Assembly: GCA_033675265.1 (NCBI GenBank)
Contig: JAUJYZ010001510.1
Coordinates: 232,001 to 296,000 of the forward strand
DNA: 64,000 nt
DNA from: Actinostola sp. cb2023
Lineage: Eukaryota > Cnidaria > Anthozoa > Actiniaria > Actinostolidae
Direction: 5' to 3'
The stretch's first letter is position 1. Each line of letters opens with the position of its first letter. Below the pieces are notes generated by a model. It searched no databases. It was not told the DNA's origin and saw nothing but the letters and a program-made list of their open reading frames with translations. This document shows positions 16,977-25,367 of the stretch, one piece after another. Made by a program: the position numbers and the translations under genes.

Positions 16977-17441
16977 TGAGTGGACGACGTGTTCAACGTC
17001 AAGGCCGTTATTGGGATGCCTTGCGCGGTGGAACGTCAACACAACGGCGTCAATTACTCAAGTACGCTACTCCCGACCAAGTCGATGCCATGAGTGAAAT
17101 CACTTACAATTTTCTTCAAGGGAAACTCCCCAATACCCCGAGCTCAACTCAAAGCGTTCACCAACCAAAAAAACATATGGCGGAAAATCGGTGACCCTAG
17201 ACGCAGTCAAAACGAACGTCGCAAATGGATACAAAAAGGCGGTGGTGAGAACATGTCTCTTTTACTCCGCGGTCTGAAACAAGGAGTGCGTCGGGGTGTG
17301 AAACAAGGGGCTCGAAAAGTACAACGTAACTACCGCCAAAGAAACCAAACGATTCAACCCCCACAATCTACACGACAAGATAAAATTCAAGAACTGGAAC
17401 GGGATATTCAACGGATGGAATCCACACTCGAAACTATTTAA
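16973..17441 (+). pseudogene. Conserved-looking small Polinton protein, one frame change
   Basis: It starts at ATG 16973 with an Arg-rich N-terminus. The first part (QRRQLLKYATPDQVDAMSEI and onward) gives way, between about 17128 and 17146, to another frame holding a Lys-rich segment, a GGGEN loop, SLLLRGL, then a basic and coiled C-terminus to TAA at 17439-17441. I recognise the general pattern (helix, acidic-Asn loop, Lys/Arg helix, GGG, leucine-rich end) from small ORFs common in cnidarian Polintons, but I have no name for it. The frame change is by a C-rich run. Confidence 0.5.
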
Positions 17442-17471
17442 GGTTCTTTTGGACTCCAGTATTCTTCACCC

Positions 17472-18287
17472 ATGAAGTACACACAAAAAGCGTATTTGAC
17501 GATGTCACGACCCCCCACCACCACCACCAACGCTGACACACCAATGGTGGGTGGAGGGGAAAGCGGTGTGGACATGAACCGGTTGTTGAAAACGATGGCC
17601 ATGCGCGAAGAAGAATCCAAAACACCTTACACCAACCAGTTGATTCAGATGAAAGAGGACCTCGATCGACTGATGAAAGACACCAACACCCCCGTGTCGG
17701 TGAAATTGAACATGATCAAAGACAAGTTAATAGTGTACCGACGTCTGTTGAAAAAAAGTCGAACTCTTCGGGGGACCCCCACCGCCGGTACTTTGATGGC
17801 TGCTACTCCATCTACTTCAGACATAGCCATCGCGCCTGTTAGGAGACGTTCCCAAACTCCAGCACGTCGAGAGGTGGAGGCGGTGGAACCGCGTCGATTG
17901 TTTGATCAAAATCCCACCCCCTTGTATCCCACACCACCAACTACTGTGGGGGAAGAAGAAGATAGGGGTGTTCGAACGCGCATGCAAAAAAGTCTCAGGG
18001 ATGCAAGAAGGAGTCTGGAAGAATTAAAGAATACTCCAGGGAGTAGCGGTCAAAAGAACAAGAGAGCAAAGAAGAAGAAGAAGAATCAGAAAGGTCGAGG
18101 GTGGACGACGAGCATGGGATGGGTGCCTGAAACCGGTGAACCTAAGGACCCTGTATACATTAACTATTACGGACAAGGAGGAAATCTTCCACCCTTTGAT
18201 CCTTGGAGGAAAACAATTCCTTTTTATAAAACACTTAAGCAACCTTCATGGAAACGTGTACGTTTCACACGAAAAATAAAAAAATAA
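17472..18287 (+). CDS. Polinton protein with N-terminal helical region and basic Pro-rich tail (271 aa)
   Basis: ATGs at 17472 and 17502 are possible. Residues about 30-100 are strongly helical (EDLDRLMKDTNTPVSVKLNM and a Leu/Lys-rich continuation), a Pro/Thr-rich linker follows, then a second helix (RMQKSLRDARRSLEELK), a lysine run and a Trp/Gly/Pro-rich C-terminus. The helical part resembles a recurrent small-protein module of Polintons. It is the last rightward gene; its TAA overlaps the AATAAA signals at 18275-18288. Role unknown; a particle component is likely by position. Confidence 0.6.
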   Translation: MKYTQKAYLTMSRPPTTTTNADTPMVGGGESGVDMNRLLKTMAMREEESKTPYTNQLIQMKEDLDRLMKDTNTPVSVKLNMIKDKLIVYRRLLKKSRTLRGTPTAGTLMAATPSTSDIAIAPVRRRSQTPARREVEAVEPRRLFDQNPTPLYPTPPTTVGEEEDRGVRTRMQKSLRDARRSLEELKNTPGSSGQKNKRAKKKKKNQKGRGWTTSMGWVPETGEPKDPVYINYYGQGGNLPPFDPWRKTIPFYKTLKQPSWKRVRFTRKIKK

Positions 18288-18319
18288 AAAACAGTTGGTG
18301 TTTCAAATCACATTTTATT
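18275..18319. terminator. Convergent poly(A) signals
   Basis: AATAAA occurs on the plus strand at 18275-18280 and 18283-18288. TTTATT at 18314-18319 is an AATAAA for the minus strand. The rightward and leftward gene blocks thus end facing one another about 35 bp apart. Confidence 0.55.
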
Positions 18320-18439
18320 GTGTCTTCTCTTTACAACAATTTTCACGTAACGCGTGACGACGAACAAATAACTGAAAAGCCTTTAACACGGCTTGAACCA
18401 ATTCAACCAAGGCGAACCACCACCACGGACGATGCATGT

Positions 18440-18919
18440 CTAGGTTTGTTGCAACAAGTATTCTAACTGGTTTAATTCTTGAACCAACTGTTGTTCGGGT
18501 GTGATGACCGTCTCTCCTTCTTGCACTACTTGTTCCACACACACATCTTTATCTGGTTTCTTTTTCCTGACACGTCTCTCTTCTTTTCTTTTGCGTTTCG
18601 CTTTCAGCTCTGTTGGCTGTGGGTTGGAGAACGTTGTGGGGTCTGGTTGAGGAGTCACATTTAAACACTCGTGGGTGACCTTTACTTGATCCCGATACTT
18701 TTTCTTTTCACGGTTCACCAACTGTAGCTTGGACCCCAGCTCTCGTACAATCTGTTCGACCAAAGAATCAACTTCACTGAACCCGATCGATTCTGTTGAA
18801 CTGAAAACCAACGCTTCTTGAATTCTTTCATCCCAGGCCGATACCATTTTTCCCCATTGCGTTAAAACATCTATGGCACGGAGACGCTCTTGAAAACGGT
18901 CTAACCCGAACAGATCCAT
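18440..18919 (-). CDS. Hypothetical coiled-coil protein with basic tail (159 aa)
   Basis: Last gene of the leftward block. It has a helical N-terminal half (MDLFGLDRFQERLRAI and on), a central Pro/Asn linker, a Lys/Arg-rich segment (KAKRKRKEERRVRKKK) and a Gln/Leu-rich end. Not recognised. The minus-strand AATAAA at 18319-18314 lies about 120 bp past the stop. Confidence 0.5.
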   Translation of the reverse strand: MDLFGLDRFQERLRAIDVLTQWGKMVSAWDERIQEALVFSSTESIGFSEVDSLVEQIVRELGSKLQLVNREKKKYRDQVKVTHECLNVTPQPDPTTFSNPQPTELKAKRKRKEERRVRKKKPDKDVCVEQVVQEGETVITPEQQLVQELNQLEYLLQQT

Positions 18920-18967
18920 GGTGTAAGTGAAGTGGTTTTCGTGGAAGTTAAGAATTTATGCTGGTTT

Positions 18968-19291
18968 TTATGGCTCGTCTTGATTTTCTATTCCTTGTTG
19001 GAATATTGTTTCGCACGAAACGAGGAACATCGACAAGTCACGAGTTTGACGTGCCAACGGTTTAAGGAAAGAAATCCAACGCTCAAAGTCTTTAATCGAA
19101 ACCTCACTTAAATCACTTTCGATCACCTCCCAACAGGTTGTTCTGATTTTTGACAACCATACTGAACAACCTTCTTCCATCCTCTGAGCTTTTTCCATCA
19201 CTTCTTGCTTCGAACTCATCTTCATCTTCTTTTCTAGGATCTCTGTGATTTCTTCCTGCATCCTCTTCATCCTCTTCACCGTACAAGCCAT
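18968..19291 (-). CDS. Hypothetical helical protein (107 aa)
   Basis: A Met/Lys/Glu-rich helical N-terminus is followed by a segment with several Cys/Trp (CSVWLSKIRTTCWEV) and a second helix. It overlaps the upstream 19113-19529 ORF by 179 bp in another frame. Both frames look non-random, so overlapping genes or a frame change between two halves are possible. Not recognised. Confidence 0.45.
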   Translation of the reverse strand: MACTVKRMKRMQEEITEILEKKMKMSSKQEVMEKAQRMEEGCSVWLSKIRTTCWEVIESDLSEVSIKDFERWISFLKPLARQTRDLSMFLVSCETIFQQGIENQDEP

Positions 19292-19529
19292 GATCAGTTC
19301 TGGTTGGAATACGCCATGCCCTTGGGTTTATCATATCGTCCATCTCCTTCAGTCTTTCATACAACACTTCGTCTGCAGCCTCTTTCACTTCATCTTCTTT
19401 TTCTTTTGTCTGCTCCTCCAAAATCGGTAACAGATGTTCCATCGCTTGGTTCAACATTCTGTCTTGCATATCATTCAACGTTTTCAAGTGTATAAACAAC
19501 ATGCCAATCTCTTCTAGAGCACTCTTCAT
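19113..19529 (-). CDS. Hypothetical acidic helical protein (138 aa)
   Basis: The first about 75 residues form an acidic, Met/Leu-rich helical region (MQDRMLNQAMEHLLPILEEQ). The last about 60 are Asp/Glu/Arg/Lys-rich low-complexity sequence that overlaps the 18968-19291 gene. The C-terminal part may therefore be only the shadow of that gene. Not recognised. Confidence 0.45.
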   Translation of the reverse strand: MKSALEEIGMLFIHLKTLNDMQDRMLNQAMEHLLPILEEQTKEKEDEVKEAADEVLYERLKEMDDMINPRAWRIPTRTDHGLYGEEDEEDAGRNHRDPRKEDEDEFEARSDGKSSEDGRRLFSMVVKNQNNLLGGDRK

Positions 19530-19571
19530 GGTGAGCTGTGTTTCAATCCGAAGGTGAATACAAATGAACGT

Positions 19572-19661
19572 TCAACCCGTGCGTCTTTGAAGATAACGAT
19601 GTACTTCATCCAACTGGGTATCCGTGCTCGGTTGACTTTCCTCTTTTCCTCTTTTTGGCAT
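19572..19661 (-). CDS. Very small ORF (29 aa)
   Basis: ATG at 19661, TGA at 19574-19572. It has a basic start (MPKRGKEE) and a helical end. It fills the only space between the neighbouring minus-strand genes. Weak evidence: size, start and position only. Confidence 0.2.
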   Translation of the reverse strand: MPKRGKEESQPSTDTQLDEVHRYLQRRTG

Positions 19662-19690
19662 GCAACAACAAATCAATAACGCAAGACAGT

Positions 19691-19928
19691 TCAAACAACA
19701 ATTTTGGATCTTCCCCCACATGTTTCTTCTTCTTCTTCTTCTTCTTCAAGGGTTGCGAGAGGCTTTGACAAGTGTAAAGAAACCGACTCTTCTTCTAGCT
19801 TTTCGATGTCCCGATCCGGTAGCAGGCTTGACAGTGCCCGTATTAGAAAATAAACCACTACTTGGAAAACCAATGTAAAGGTAAACGCAGACAAAAAAAA
19901 TTGTCCACCCGCACACAGCCATTACCAA
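19691..19928 (-). pseudogene. Small membrane protein, frame change at a T8 run
   Basis: From ATG 19928 the reading MVMAVCGWTIFF enters a run of eight T (minus strand, about 19900-19893). In the next frame, from an ATG at 19894, comes a long hydrophobic segment (FTLVFQVVVYFLIRALSSLL) followed by an acidic tail with a Glu run. One membrane-spanning protein interrupted at the homopolymer is the simplest reading; the 67-aa ORF from 19894 could also stand alone. The start overlaps the 19922-20182 gene by 7 bp. Confidence 0.4.
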
Positions 19929-20182
19929 ATTCCTTGACGACTTTCTTCCGTTATGACTTGATCTCGTAAGGCAGAAATGATTTTCAATTTGAATTGTATC
20001 ATCTGGAGCAATTCGTGCATCAATTGTCGGTCATTCGTCATACCCAAAGTACGGTCACTCATCAAACTACGTTTGTTATTGGCATACCAAAGCATCTCGT
20101 CCAACTCCATAAACATGTTTTCTTTCAATTGGTACACTGTCTCTTCTGCCATCTCTACGTCTGTCGTTCCCTGAGGGTCCAT
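19922..20182 (-). CDS. Hypothetical helical protein (86 aa)
   Basis: A wholly helical-looking, Met/Leu/Gln-rich protein (YQLKENMFMELDEMLWYANN; LMHELLQMIQFKLKIISAL). It has no Cys and no basic tail. It overlaps the following membrane-protein ORF by a few bases. Not recognised. Confidence 0.5.
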   Translation of the reverse strand: MDPQGTTDVEMAEETVYQLKENMFMELDEMLWYANNKRSLMSDRTLGMTNDRQLMHELLQMIQFKLKIISALRDQVITEESRQGIW

Positions 20183-20218
20183 CGCGCATCTACCAGTCGT
20201 CGTATATGTCGGGTCTTT

Positions 20219-20378
20219 TTATTCTACACAATTCGAATGTTCTGTCACCGTGCCGATATTAGCTTGTAATTCAGCCTGCATTTGTTTTTCCAATCGAATG
20301 ACAAAACGCTCCCAAGCATCTTCAGCGTCCACACGTCCAAACCACATACACCACAATCCTATCAACGTGAAGAACATC
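20219..20378 (-). pseudogene. Tiny hydrophobic-start ORF with frame change
   Basis: From ATG 20378 a hydrophobic start (MFFTLIGLWCMWF) runs into a T4 stretch (about 20342-20339). Beyond it the frame that stays open to TAA 20221-20219 has a helical, Gln/Glu-rich sequence (WERFVIRLEKQMQAELQ). As written the first frame ends after 18 codons. Another likely homopolymer indel; evidence is weak. Confidence 0.25.
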
Positions 20379-20395
20379 TTTCAATGAAGAACTTT

Positions 20396-20872
20396 TCAAT
20401 TGACTTTCTTTTTGTAGATACATCCACACCGAAAAAAATTACCCTTGCAGTAAGGACATGTTCTTTCCCATGGTGGGTAACAGTGACGGTTTGGACAGTT
20501 CACGCCTTCTCCATTTACTTCATTGCATGCGCACAAACATGTTCTATCAGTCACTCGCAAATCCAACACGATGTAATGTTTACCACAGAACGGGTTTAAC
20601 ACAACAGCATAACCTTCGTCCAAATGATATACATCTTCCCCGTCCACCAACGTCGATTGACCTTGTGTCTTTAACATCGCCAACCATTGTTGAACCGGTT
20701 TTGGATTTTGTCCGCATCGTCCACACGCCTCCACACACCAACCCTTGAACTCCCCTAGAAGAGACCCTCTTGCTGGTTTGCAGGGACCCCACAGGACTGT
20801 TCCGCATTCTCTTCTTCTTCGTCTTCTTGGTCCGCCGCATCGCCGCCCACTCCGCCATTCCCCACCTCCCAT
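20396..20872 (-). CDS. Cys-rich zinc-binding-type protein (158 aa)
   Basis: The C-terminal about 110 residues contain many paired cysteines: WCVEACGRCG, FCGKHY, TCLCACNE, NCPNRHC and CPYCKGNFFRCGC. This layout suggests two or more zinc-binding knuckles. The N-terminal Arg/Gly part overlaps the end of the 20755-21627 gene by 118 bp in another frame, so the true start may be further downstream. Not recognised; a nucleic-acid-binding role is possible. Confidence 0.5.
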   Translation of the reverse strand: MGGGEWRSGRRCGGPRRRRRRECGTVLWGPCKPARGSLLGEFKGWCVEACGRCGQNPKPVQQWLAMLKTQGQSTLVDGEDVYHLDEGYAVVLNPFCGKHYIVLDLRVTDRTCLCACNEVNGEGVNCPNRHCYPPWERTCPYCKGNFFRCGCIYKKKVN

Positions 20873-21627
20873 TTTGAGGATTTTTCAAAAGCCTTTCGGT
20901 ACTTCTTGGGGATGTTACAATTATGCACATCTCGGTTTTCTATCCAGAATTCATACGCCAACACTGCATCTCTTGTGGGGGCTTTGAATCCTTGATCCGT
21001 TTCCAGCACACGGAAATACCATTCTGCTGGGTAAGAGAACTCTCCTTTACGCCCTACTCTTTCCACGGTTGTCTTCCCCTCCAATGTCACTTTCTCTGTT
21101 TCCACGTACACCTTGGAGATAGGTTCACCGTCGTGTTTTCTTTTTCTTCTTTGTCTTCCACGCTCCTCTACAGGTAAGTACTGGTAGTCGAAACTTACTG
21201 TGTTGTTGTCTACTGTGATTTTCTTGACACGCACCGTCTCTAATATCTCCTCCAACATCTTCTCGGCTGTGGGGGTGCCCGACATCAAACCAAAACCAAA
21301 CGTTCTCTGTCCACCATTATAACCACTCAATCCACCCAATCCACCATTATGGCATCCACTACTACGGCCATAGGTTTGCATTAACCCCGGGTCAGCCCGT
21401 GTGTTGTTAGCACTCAATCCATCATTATGGCATCCATAGGAACCCAACAGCCCTGGCTCAACACCGTGGGGGATAAAACTCTCTCCAAATTTTGTCCGTT
21501 TGTTATAGAGGAAAGCCGTGTCTCCAAATAACGCACAAGGTTTGTTGTAATTTTCCCCAAATACTCTTTTCAACGCTTTATCTTTCTCCATATCCATCTG
21601 GATGTTGAGAGGTGAGGAATTTGTCAT
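20755..21627 (-). CDS. Hypothetical Polinton protein, Gly/Asn-rich N-terminus (290 aa)
   Basis: First gene of the leftward block. Residues about 55-110 are Gly/Asn/Ser/His-rich with near-repeats (GSYGCHNDGL; SSGCHNGGLGGL). Residues about 120-260 look globular, with PAEWYFRVLETDQGFK, LAYEFWIENRDVHN and a KKYRKAF end. The tail is acidic. ATG at 21627. Not recognised. Its promoter must lie in the 200 bp between it and the retroelement at 21.8 kb. Confidence 0.5.
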   Translation of the reverse strand: MTNSSPLNIQMDMEKDKALKRVFGENYNKPCALFGDTAFLYNKRTKFGESFIPHGVEPGLLGSYGCHNDGLSANNTRADPGLMQTYGRSSGCHNGGLGGLSGYNGGQRTFGFGLMSGTPTAEKMLEEILETVRVKKITVDNNTVSFDYQYLPVEERGRQRRKRKHDGEPISKVYVETEKVTLEGKTTVERVGRKGEFSYPAEWYFRVLETDQGFKAPTRDAVLAYEFWIENRDVHNCNIPKKYRKAFEKSSKWEVGNGGVGGDAADQEDEEEENAEQSCGVPANQQEGLF

Positions 21628-21815
21628 GACTGACTGATTTTCCCCGCCGCACTTCCCTATGTAGCCACCCTCCCCGCTGACCAGTACTGTCCGACATTTT
21701 CAGCCGCTGACTCCAAGTTATTTTGTCTGGAGGCTCACTTTGTGGAATAATCGCTGACCAGTAGGTCCCCTTCCTTTTTACAGGACCGTGGGCTCAAGAA
21801 GGTCGGATAGCTGAA
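21628..21815. other. Junction between Polinton and Penelope-like element
   Basis: No gene. C-rich sequence with the words CGCTGACCAGTA and GCTGACCAGTA repeated near 21694 and 21751. I see no terminal inverted repeat matching the left part of the window. The Polinton end must lie here or have been lost. Confidence 0.4.
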
Positions 21816-21840
21816 CTAACCTCTATTACTACTTACAGCG

Positions 21841-22860
21841 ATGAATCCTCCAAAATGGTGGTATCGGTATGTTGATGATAGTCACTGCTGTCTAAAGAAA
21901 AACAACATCAAAACTTTTCACCAGCATTTGAACTCAATCAATAAACACATCCAATTCACCATTCAAGAAGAAACCGAATCTGGACTCTCTTTCCTGGATA
22001 CCACCACCTCACGCTCAAACGAAGGACACATCACAGTTAACATATACCGAAAGCGAACACACACGGACAGATACCTTGACTTCAACTCTCATCATCCTAC
22101 TGCACACAAATTGTCTGTCGTCAACACACTACTTCAACGCGCTAACAACATACCATCAACAGAAGAAGGCAAGAAAAACGAATTATCATACGTAAAAAGT
22201 GTGCTGACTGCAAACAATTACCCGCCTAAGATCATACAGAACTGTGAGAGAAACATTAAATCAAAGAAAGAACAGACCTCCAGTTCCAGTTCAATGACCA
22301 ACGACGTCGAGGAACAAAAAAGATCAATTGTTGTCCTTCCTTACGTTAAAGGCGTGTCCGAGAAAATTAGCAGAGTTTTGAAACAACACAACTTGGATGT
22401 TGCTTACCGCCCTCTGACCAAACTGTGCAATCTCTTTCCACGACCAAAAGATCGCAAAGATGCAAGCAGCGAAACTGACATAGTATACAAAATCAAATGC
22501 TCAGAATGTGATTTTGTATACTATGGCCAGACAGGCAGATCAATGAAAACACGAACTTCGGAGCACAGAGGAGCCATTGCTCACAACCACCCTAACTCAA
22601 AGATAGCACAGCACAGCAACGAAACAGGACATTCTTTTGACTTTAAAAACATTACAATTGTGGACAGAGAAAAAAACTACCACCAGAGGCTTTTCCTTGA
22701 AGCGTGGTTCACGGGCCAAGATGCCAACGCAGGGAATGATTGCATTCAAATTTCTGAAGTCTACAAGACCATCATGGGACTAAGAAATAAGCGCGCGCAA
22801 GGACATCAAGCGCGCGCCGCAAACGTTAAGTATTTCAAAGATCGCAACGTTTCCGATTAA
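21841..22860 (+). CDS. Penelope-like RT C-terminus plus GIY-YIG endonuclease (339 aa, partial)
   Basis: Residues 8-13 (YRYVDD) are RT motif C with the catalytic DD. The following region is the RT thumb and linker. From about residue 218, IVYKIKCSECDFVYYGQTGR is a GIY-YIG endonuclease start (with YYG for YIG), then TRTSEHR with its conserved Arg and FLEAWF with a likely catalytic Glu. The endonuclease would nick target DNA to prime reverse transcription. The reading frame is intact over 339 codons, so the insertion is not ancient, but the N-terminal RT is absent, so it cannot be autonomous. Confidence 0.8.
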   Translation: MNPPKWWYRYVDDSHCCLKKNNIKTFHQHLNSINKHIQFTIQEETESGLSFLDTTTSRSNEGHITVNIYRKRTHTDRYLDFNSHHPTAHKLSVVNTLLQRANNIPSTEEGKKNELSYVKSVLTANNYPPKIIQNCERNIKSKKEQTSSSSSMTNDVEEQKRSIVVLPYVKGVSEKISRVLKQHNLDVAYRPLTKLCNLFPRPKDRKDASSETDIVYKIKCSECDFVYYGQTGRSMKTRTSEHRGAIAHNHPNSKIAQHSNETGHSFDFKNITIVDREKNYHQRLFLEAWFTGQDANAGNDCIQISEVYKTIMGLRNKRAQGHQARAANVKYFKDRNVSD

Positions 22861-22862
22861 TA

Positions 22863-22893
22863 CTGATGAAGGCCATTGATTAATGGCCGAAAC
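22863..22893 (+). ncRNA. Hammerhead ribozyme-like motif at the 3' end of the Penelope-like element
   Basis: CTGATGA (22863-22869) is followed by a 7-bp perfect stem (GGCCATT 22871-22877 with AATGGCC 22882-22888, loop GATT) and GAAAC (22889-22893). This is the hammerhead core CUGANGA - stem II - GAAA. Hammerhead motifs are known from Penelope-like elements. Stem III is very short or absent in this single copy (GTC follows at once), so activity may need a tandem copy. Confidence 0.6.
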
Positions 22894-22900
22894 GTCTATA

Positions 22901-23639
22901 TGAAAAACAGAAGTCAGAGACAAACACTAATAATCAATAATGTAGAGTAAATAGATATGATCTATCCTACTAGAGTGAATCTAGCTAGATAGGATCCACC
23001 ATTTATTATTATATTTATTATATTTATTCATCCATTCATATATATTTGTTCATTCACTCACCATACACTCGTTCACTTGAATTTTGCGTTTGTTTAATTG
23101 AATGTCCATATTTTGATATAGTCTATGTACCCGATATCGCTTGGTTGTATAATTGGTAAGTTTGTCGGGACATCAAATGTAGAAAACCATATGTTCTGAA
23201 TGCTATGATATACCACACGCTGATTCAATTCTCATTTAAATTTAGCTAGTCATTAATCCGATAAGCTATACGTCAGACAAGGAAATTGCGTTTTTAATGG
23301 CATCTAGTATCATATTCAAGGTCGCTATACCGAAAACATCCTTGTTGAGCCATCTATCTATCTATCCATCATCCGCCGGCGTAATAATCATGCAAACAAT
23401 TAATCAATCTATCTATTCATCACCTATTTATACATAATTACGTAATCGCCGTTCGGGTTGAAAATATTTGATGCTACTAAGACCGCAAGGATGTCTGGGA
23501 AATCAGTAAATGTTCCACGGTTGCAGATCAATTAAACAATGAATTAAAGGAAACTGTTCAACAATAATGAGACCGGCACTTATTTATGTCGTGGATGATC
23601 GGTTTCGTGTTATTCTTTAAAATATGTATTAACTTACTA
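22901..23639. other. AT-rich sequence without recognisable gene
   Basis: Low-complexity stretches (ATTTATT runs, CTATCTAT around 23350) and no credible ORF. A 13-bp inverted pair flanks 23586-23675. Nothing else supported. Confidence 0.5.
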
Positions 23640-23812
23640 CTGTTCAGACCTTCTGGAAGTATCATCCACGACATTGCAGAAAGATATGGAGATCAGATCT
23701 TCGGAAGCTCGAAAAAGTTTCGACCAAAACGGCGTAAAGCAGAACTGGATTTGAATTTCTTACGGAACTGTCAGCCCTTCAACGTATTGCCTAAGTTCGT
23801 TTGCTTCCGACT
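23640..23812 (+). pseudogene. Possible N-terminal fragment of a Penelope-like protein
   Basis: The reading includes KAELDLNFLRNCQPFNVLPK, a pattern (xLDLxFLxxCxxxxVxPKF) that I associate with the region upstream of RT in Penelope-like elements. It is short, flanked by stops, and on the same strand as the 21.8-22.9 kb element but downstream of it, so it would be a separate scrap. Assignment tentative. Confidence 0.35.
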
Positions 23813-24065
23813 ACCACTAAGGTTAGCTCTTACGATGTTATTATAGTCAGTATTTGAAATTTCCCAGAATTCCTTTGGGTCATAGCTTTCATGACTTTCA
23901 ACCCGATAACGTTGATGTAATTAGGTGTAATCAACTACTGTGCATTAAATATCAACTACGTACAATTCACAGTATACTCTCACATCCCATTATACCTCTA
24001 CTTCCGACCATCATCCAGTCTATATTCCGCTACCAATCCTATAGTCAATGATTATCAATATTTAA

Positions 24066-24247
24066 GGGTTAGAGACTGATGTGAGTGCTTTACCGGCAAA
24101 TAGACGCACGCGCTGACTGTAGAATGAACGAGAATTCAAATACTGCTCGAGGCGTAGCCGAGTGCAGTATGAAGAATTTCGAGTTCATTCTACAGCCAGC
24201 AAGTGCGTCTATTTGCCGGTAAAGCACGAACTAGAAGTCTCTAACCC
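24066..24247. mobile_element. 182-bp foldback (MITE-like) element
   Basis: The ends GGGTTAGAGACT and AGTCTCTAACCC are inverted copies, and long inner arms pair (for example GTGCTTTACCGGCAAATAGA at about 24082 with its complement at about 24228). The centre is itself palindromic. ATTTA occurs directly outside both ends and may be a target-site duplication. Confidence 0.7.
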
Positions 24248-24889
24248 ATTTATTATTCAAACTGAATACACTGCAGTTGTAAAATGTTCAAAATATAATA
24301 TTAATCACGGTAAATAAAGAAAAAATAGATTTAACTAGATCTTCCGACGCTTCTGCTGGATATCTCCTCTACAACCACTCCAATTGCAACCATTCTACAA
24401 AGAAAACACGAATAAAGCATTTATCTTTTGTTTTTAAGTCATAACAAGGCAAGTTTCATTCATCATTTTAAGCTCTGAGCTTCTTCACTCAACGAACAAG
24501 AACAGACTGATAGCCGAGGCCGACGGCAAAAAGTGCTTGTTTTGAATAATAATTAGGTTCGTTTTTTACCTTTCATCACTGAAACTCCACAACGAGTTTT
24601 TGACGAACAGTCGTTTTAGGCTGAGCACCTGCTATTATTTCGTCTATTTCTTCTTAATTTAGCTAGTTGGTTAAACCTGTCTTTGTCAGGATCAACAGCC
24701 GCCATGACACCGCTGCACCGTGCGTAAAACTGTGACAGACGCACGCTCGTGCGTTGTCATCAGATAACACATGATCACGTGATCGATTTTAGCCAATCAG
24801 AAGCCACAATTTAGTACAGTGTATGAAGTTTGAATAATAAGATCCTTTATCCAACAGAACTTTAACCATTACATTAACATACCAATGTC

Positions 24890-25357
24890 AGGCTATAGGA
24901 CGAGTACATTAATATATCATTAGAGATTGGACAGGCTTTAGGACGCGAGTACATTAATATATCATTATAGATTGGACAGGCTATAGGACGCGAGTACATT
25001 GATATATCATTATAGATTGGACAGGCTATAGGACGCGAGTACATTAATATATATCATTAGATATTGGACAGGCTATAGGAAGAGTACATTAATATATCAT
25101 TAGAGATTAGACAGGCTATAGGACGCGAGTACATTAATATATCATTAGAGATTGGACAGGCTTTAGGATGAGTACATTAATATATCATTAGAGATTGGGC
25201 AGGCTATAGGTTGAGTACATTAATATATCATTTGAGATTAGGCAGGCTATAGGATGAGTACATTAATATATCATTAGAGATTGGGCAGGCTATAGGATGA
25301 GTACATTAATATATCATTAGAGATTAGGCAGGCTATAGGATGAGTACATTAATATAT
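24890..25357 (+). repeat. 45-bp minisatellite, about 11 copies
   Basis: Units of about 43-46 bp with core words GGACAGGCTATAGGA and GAGTACATTAATATATCATT. Early copies carry GGACGCGAG, later ones GGATGAG, so the array has two subtypes in order. Confidence 0.9.
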
Positions 25358-25367
25358 GTATGTCATA

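Larger units (their letters stand above)
21816..22900 (+). mobile_element. 5'-truncated Penelope-like retroelement
   Basis: The segment contains the tail of a reverse transcriptase (the YVDD motif), a GIY-YIG endonuclease and a 3' hammerhead-like structure, the diagnostic combination for Penelope-like elements. All upstream RT motifs are missing, as expected after incomplete reverse transcription. The 5' break is about 21816, where the frame is lost. The 3' end is not exactly defined; AT-rich host-like sequence follows. Confidence 0.8.

Noticed and set aside
1..21840. Terminal inverted repeats of the Polinton
   Set aside because: I looked for the first bases of the window in inverted form around 21.6-21.84 kb and found no match. 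The left end is probably outside the window.
22901..23000. Target-site duplication of the Penelope-like element
   Set aside because: No convincing direct repeat could be matched between the two poorly defined ends.
24880..25357. CRISPR-like array
   Set aside because: Repeats are contiguous with no unique spacers and the context is eukaryotic; it is a minisatellite.
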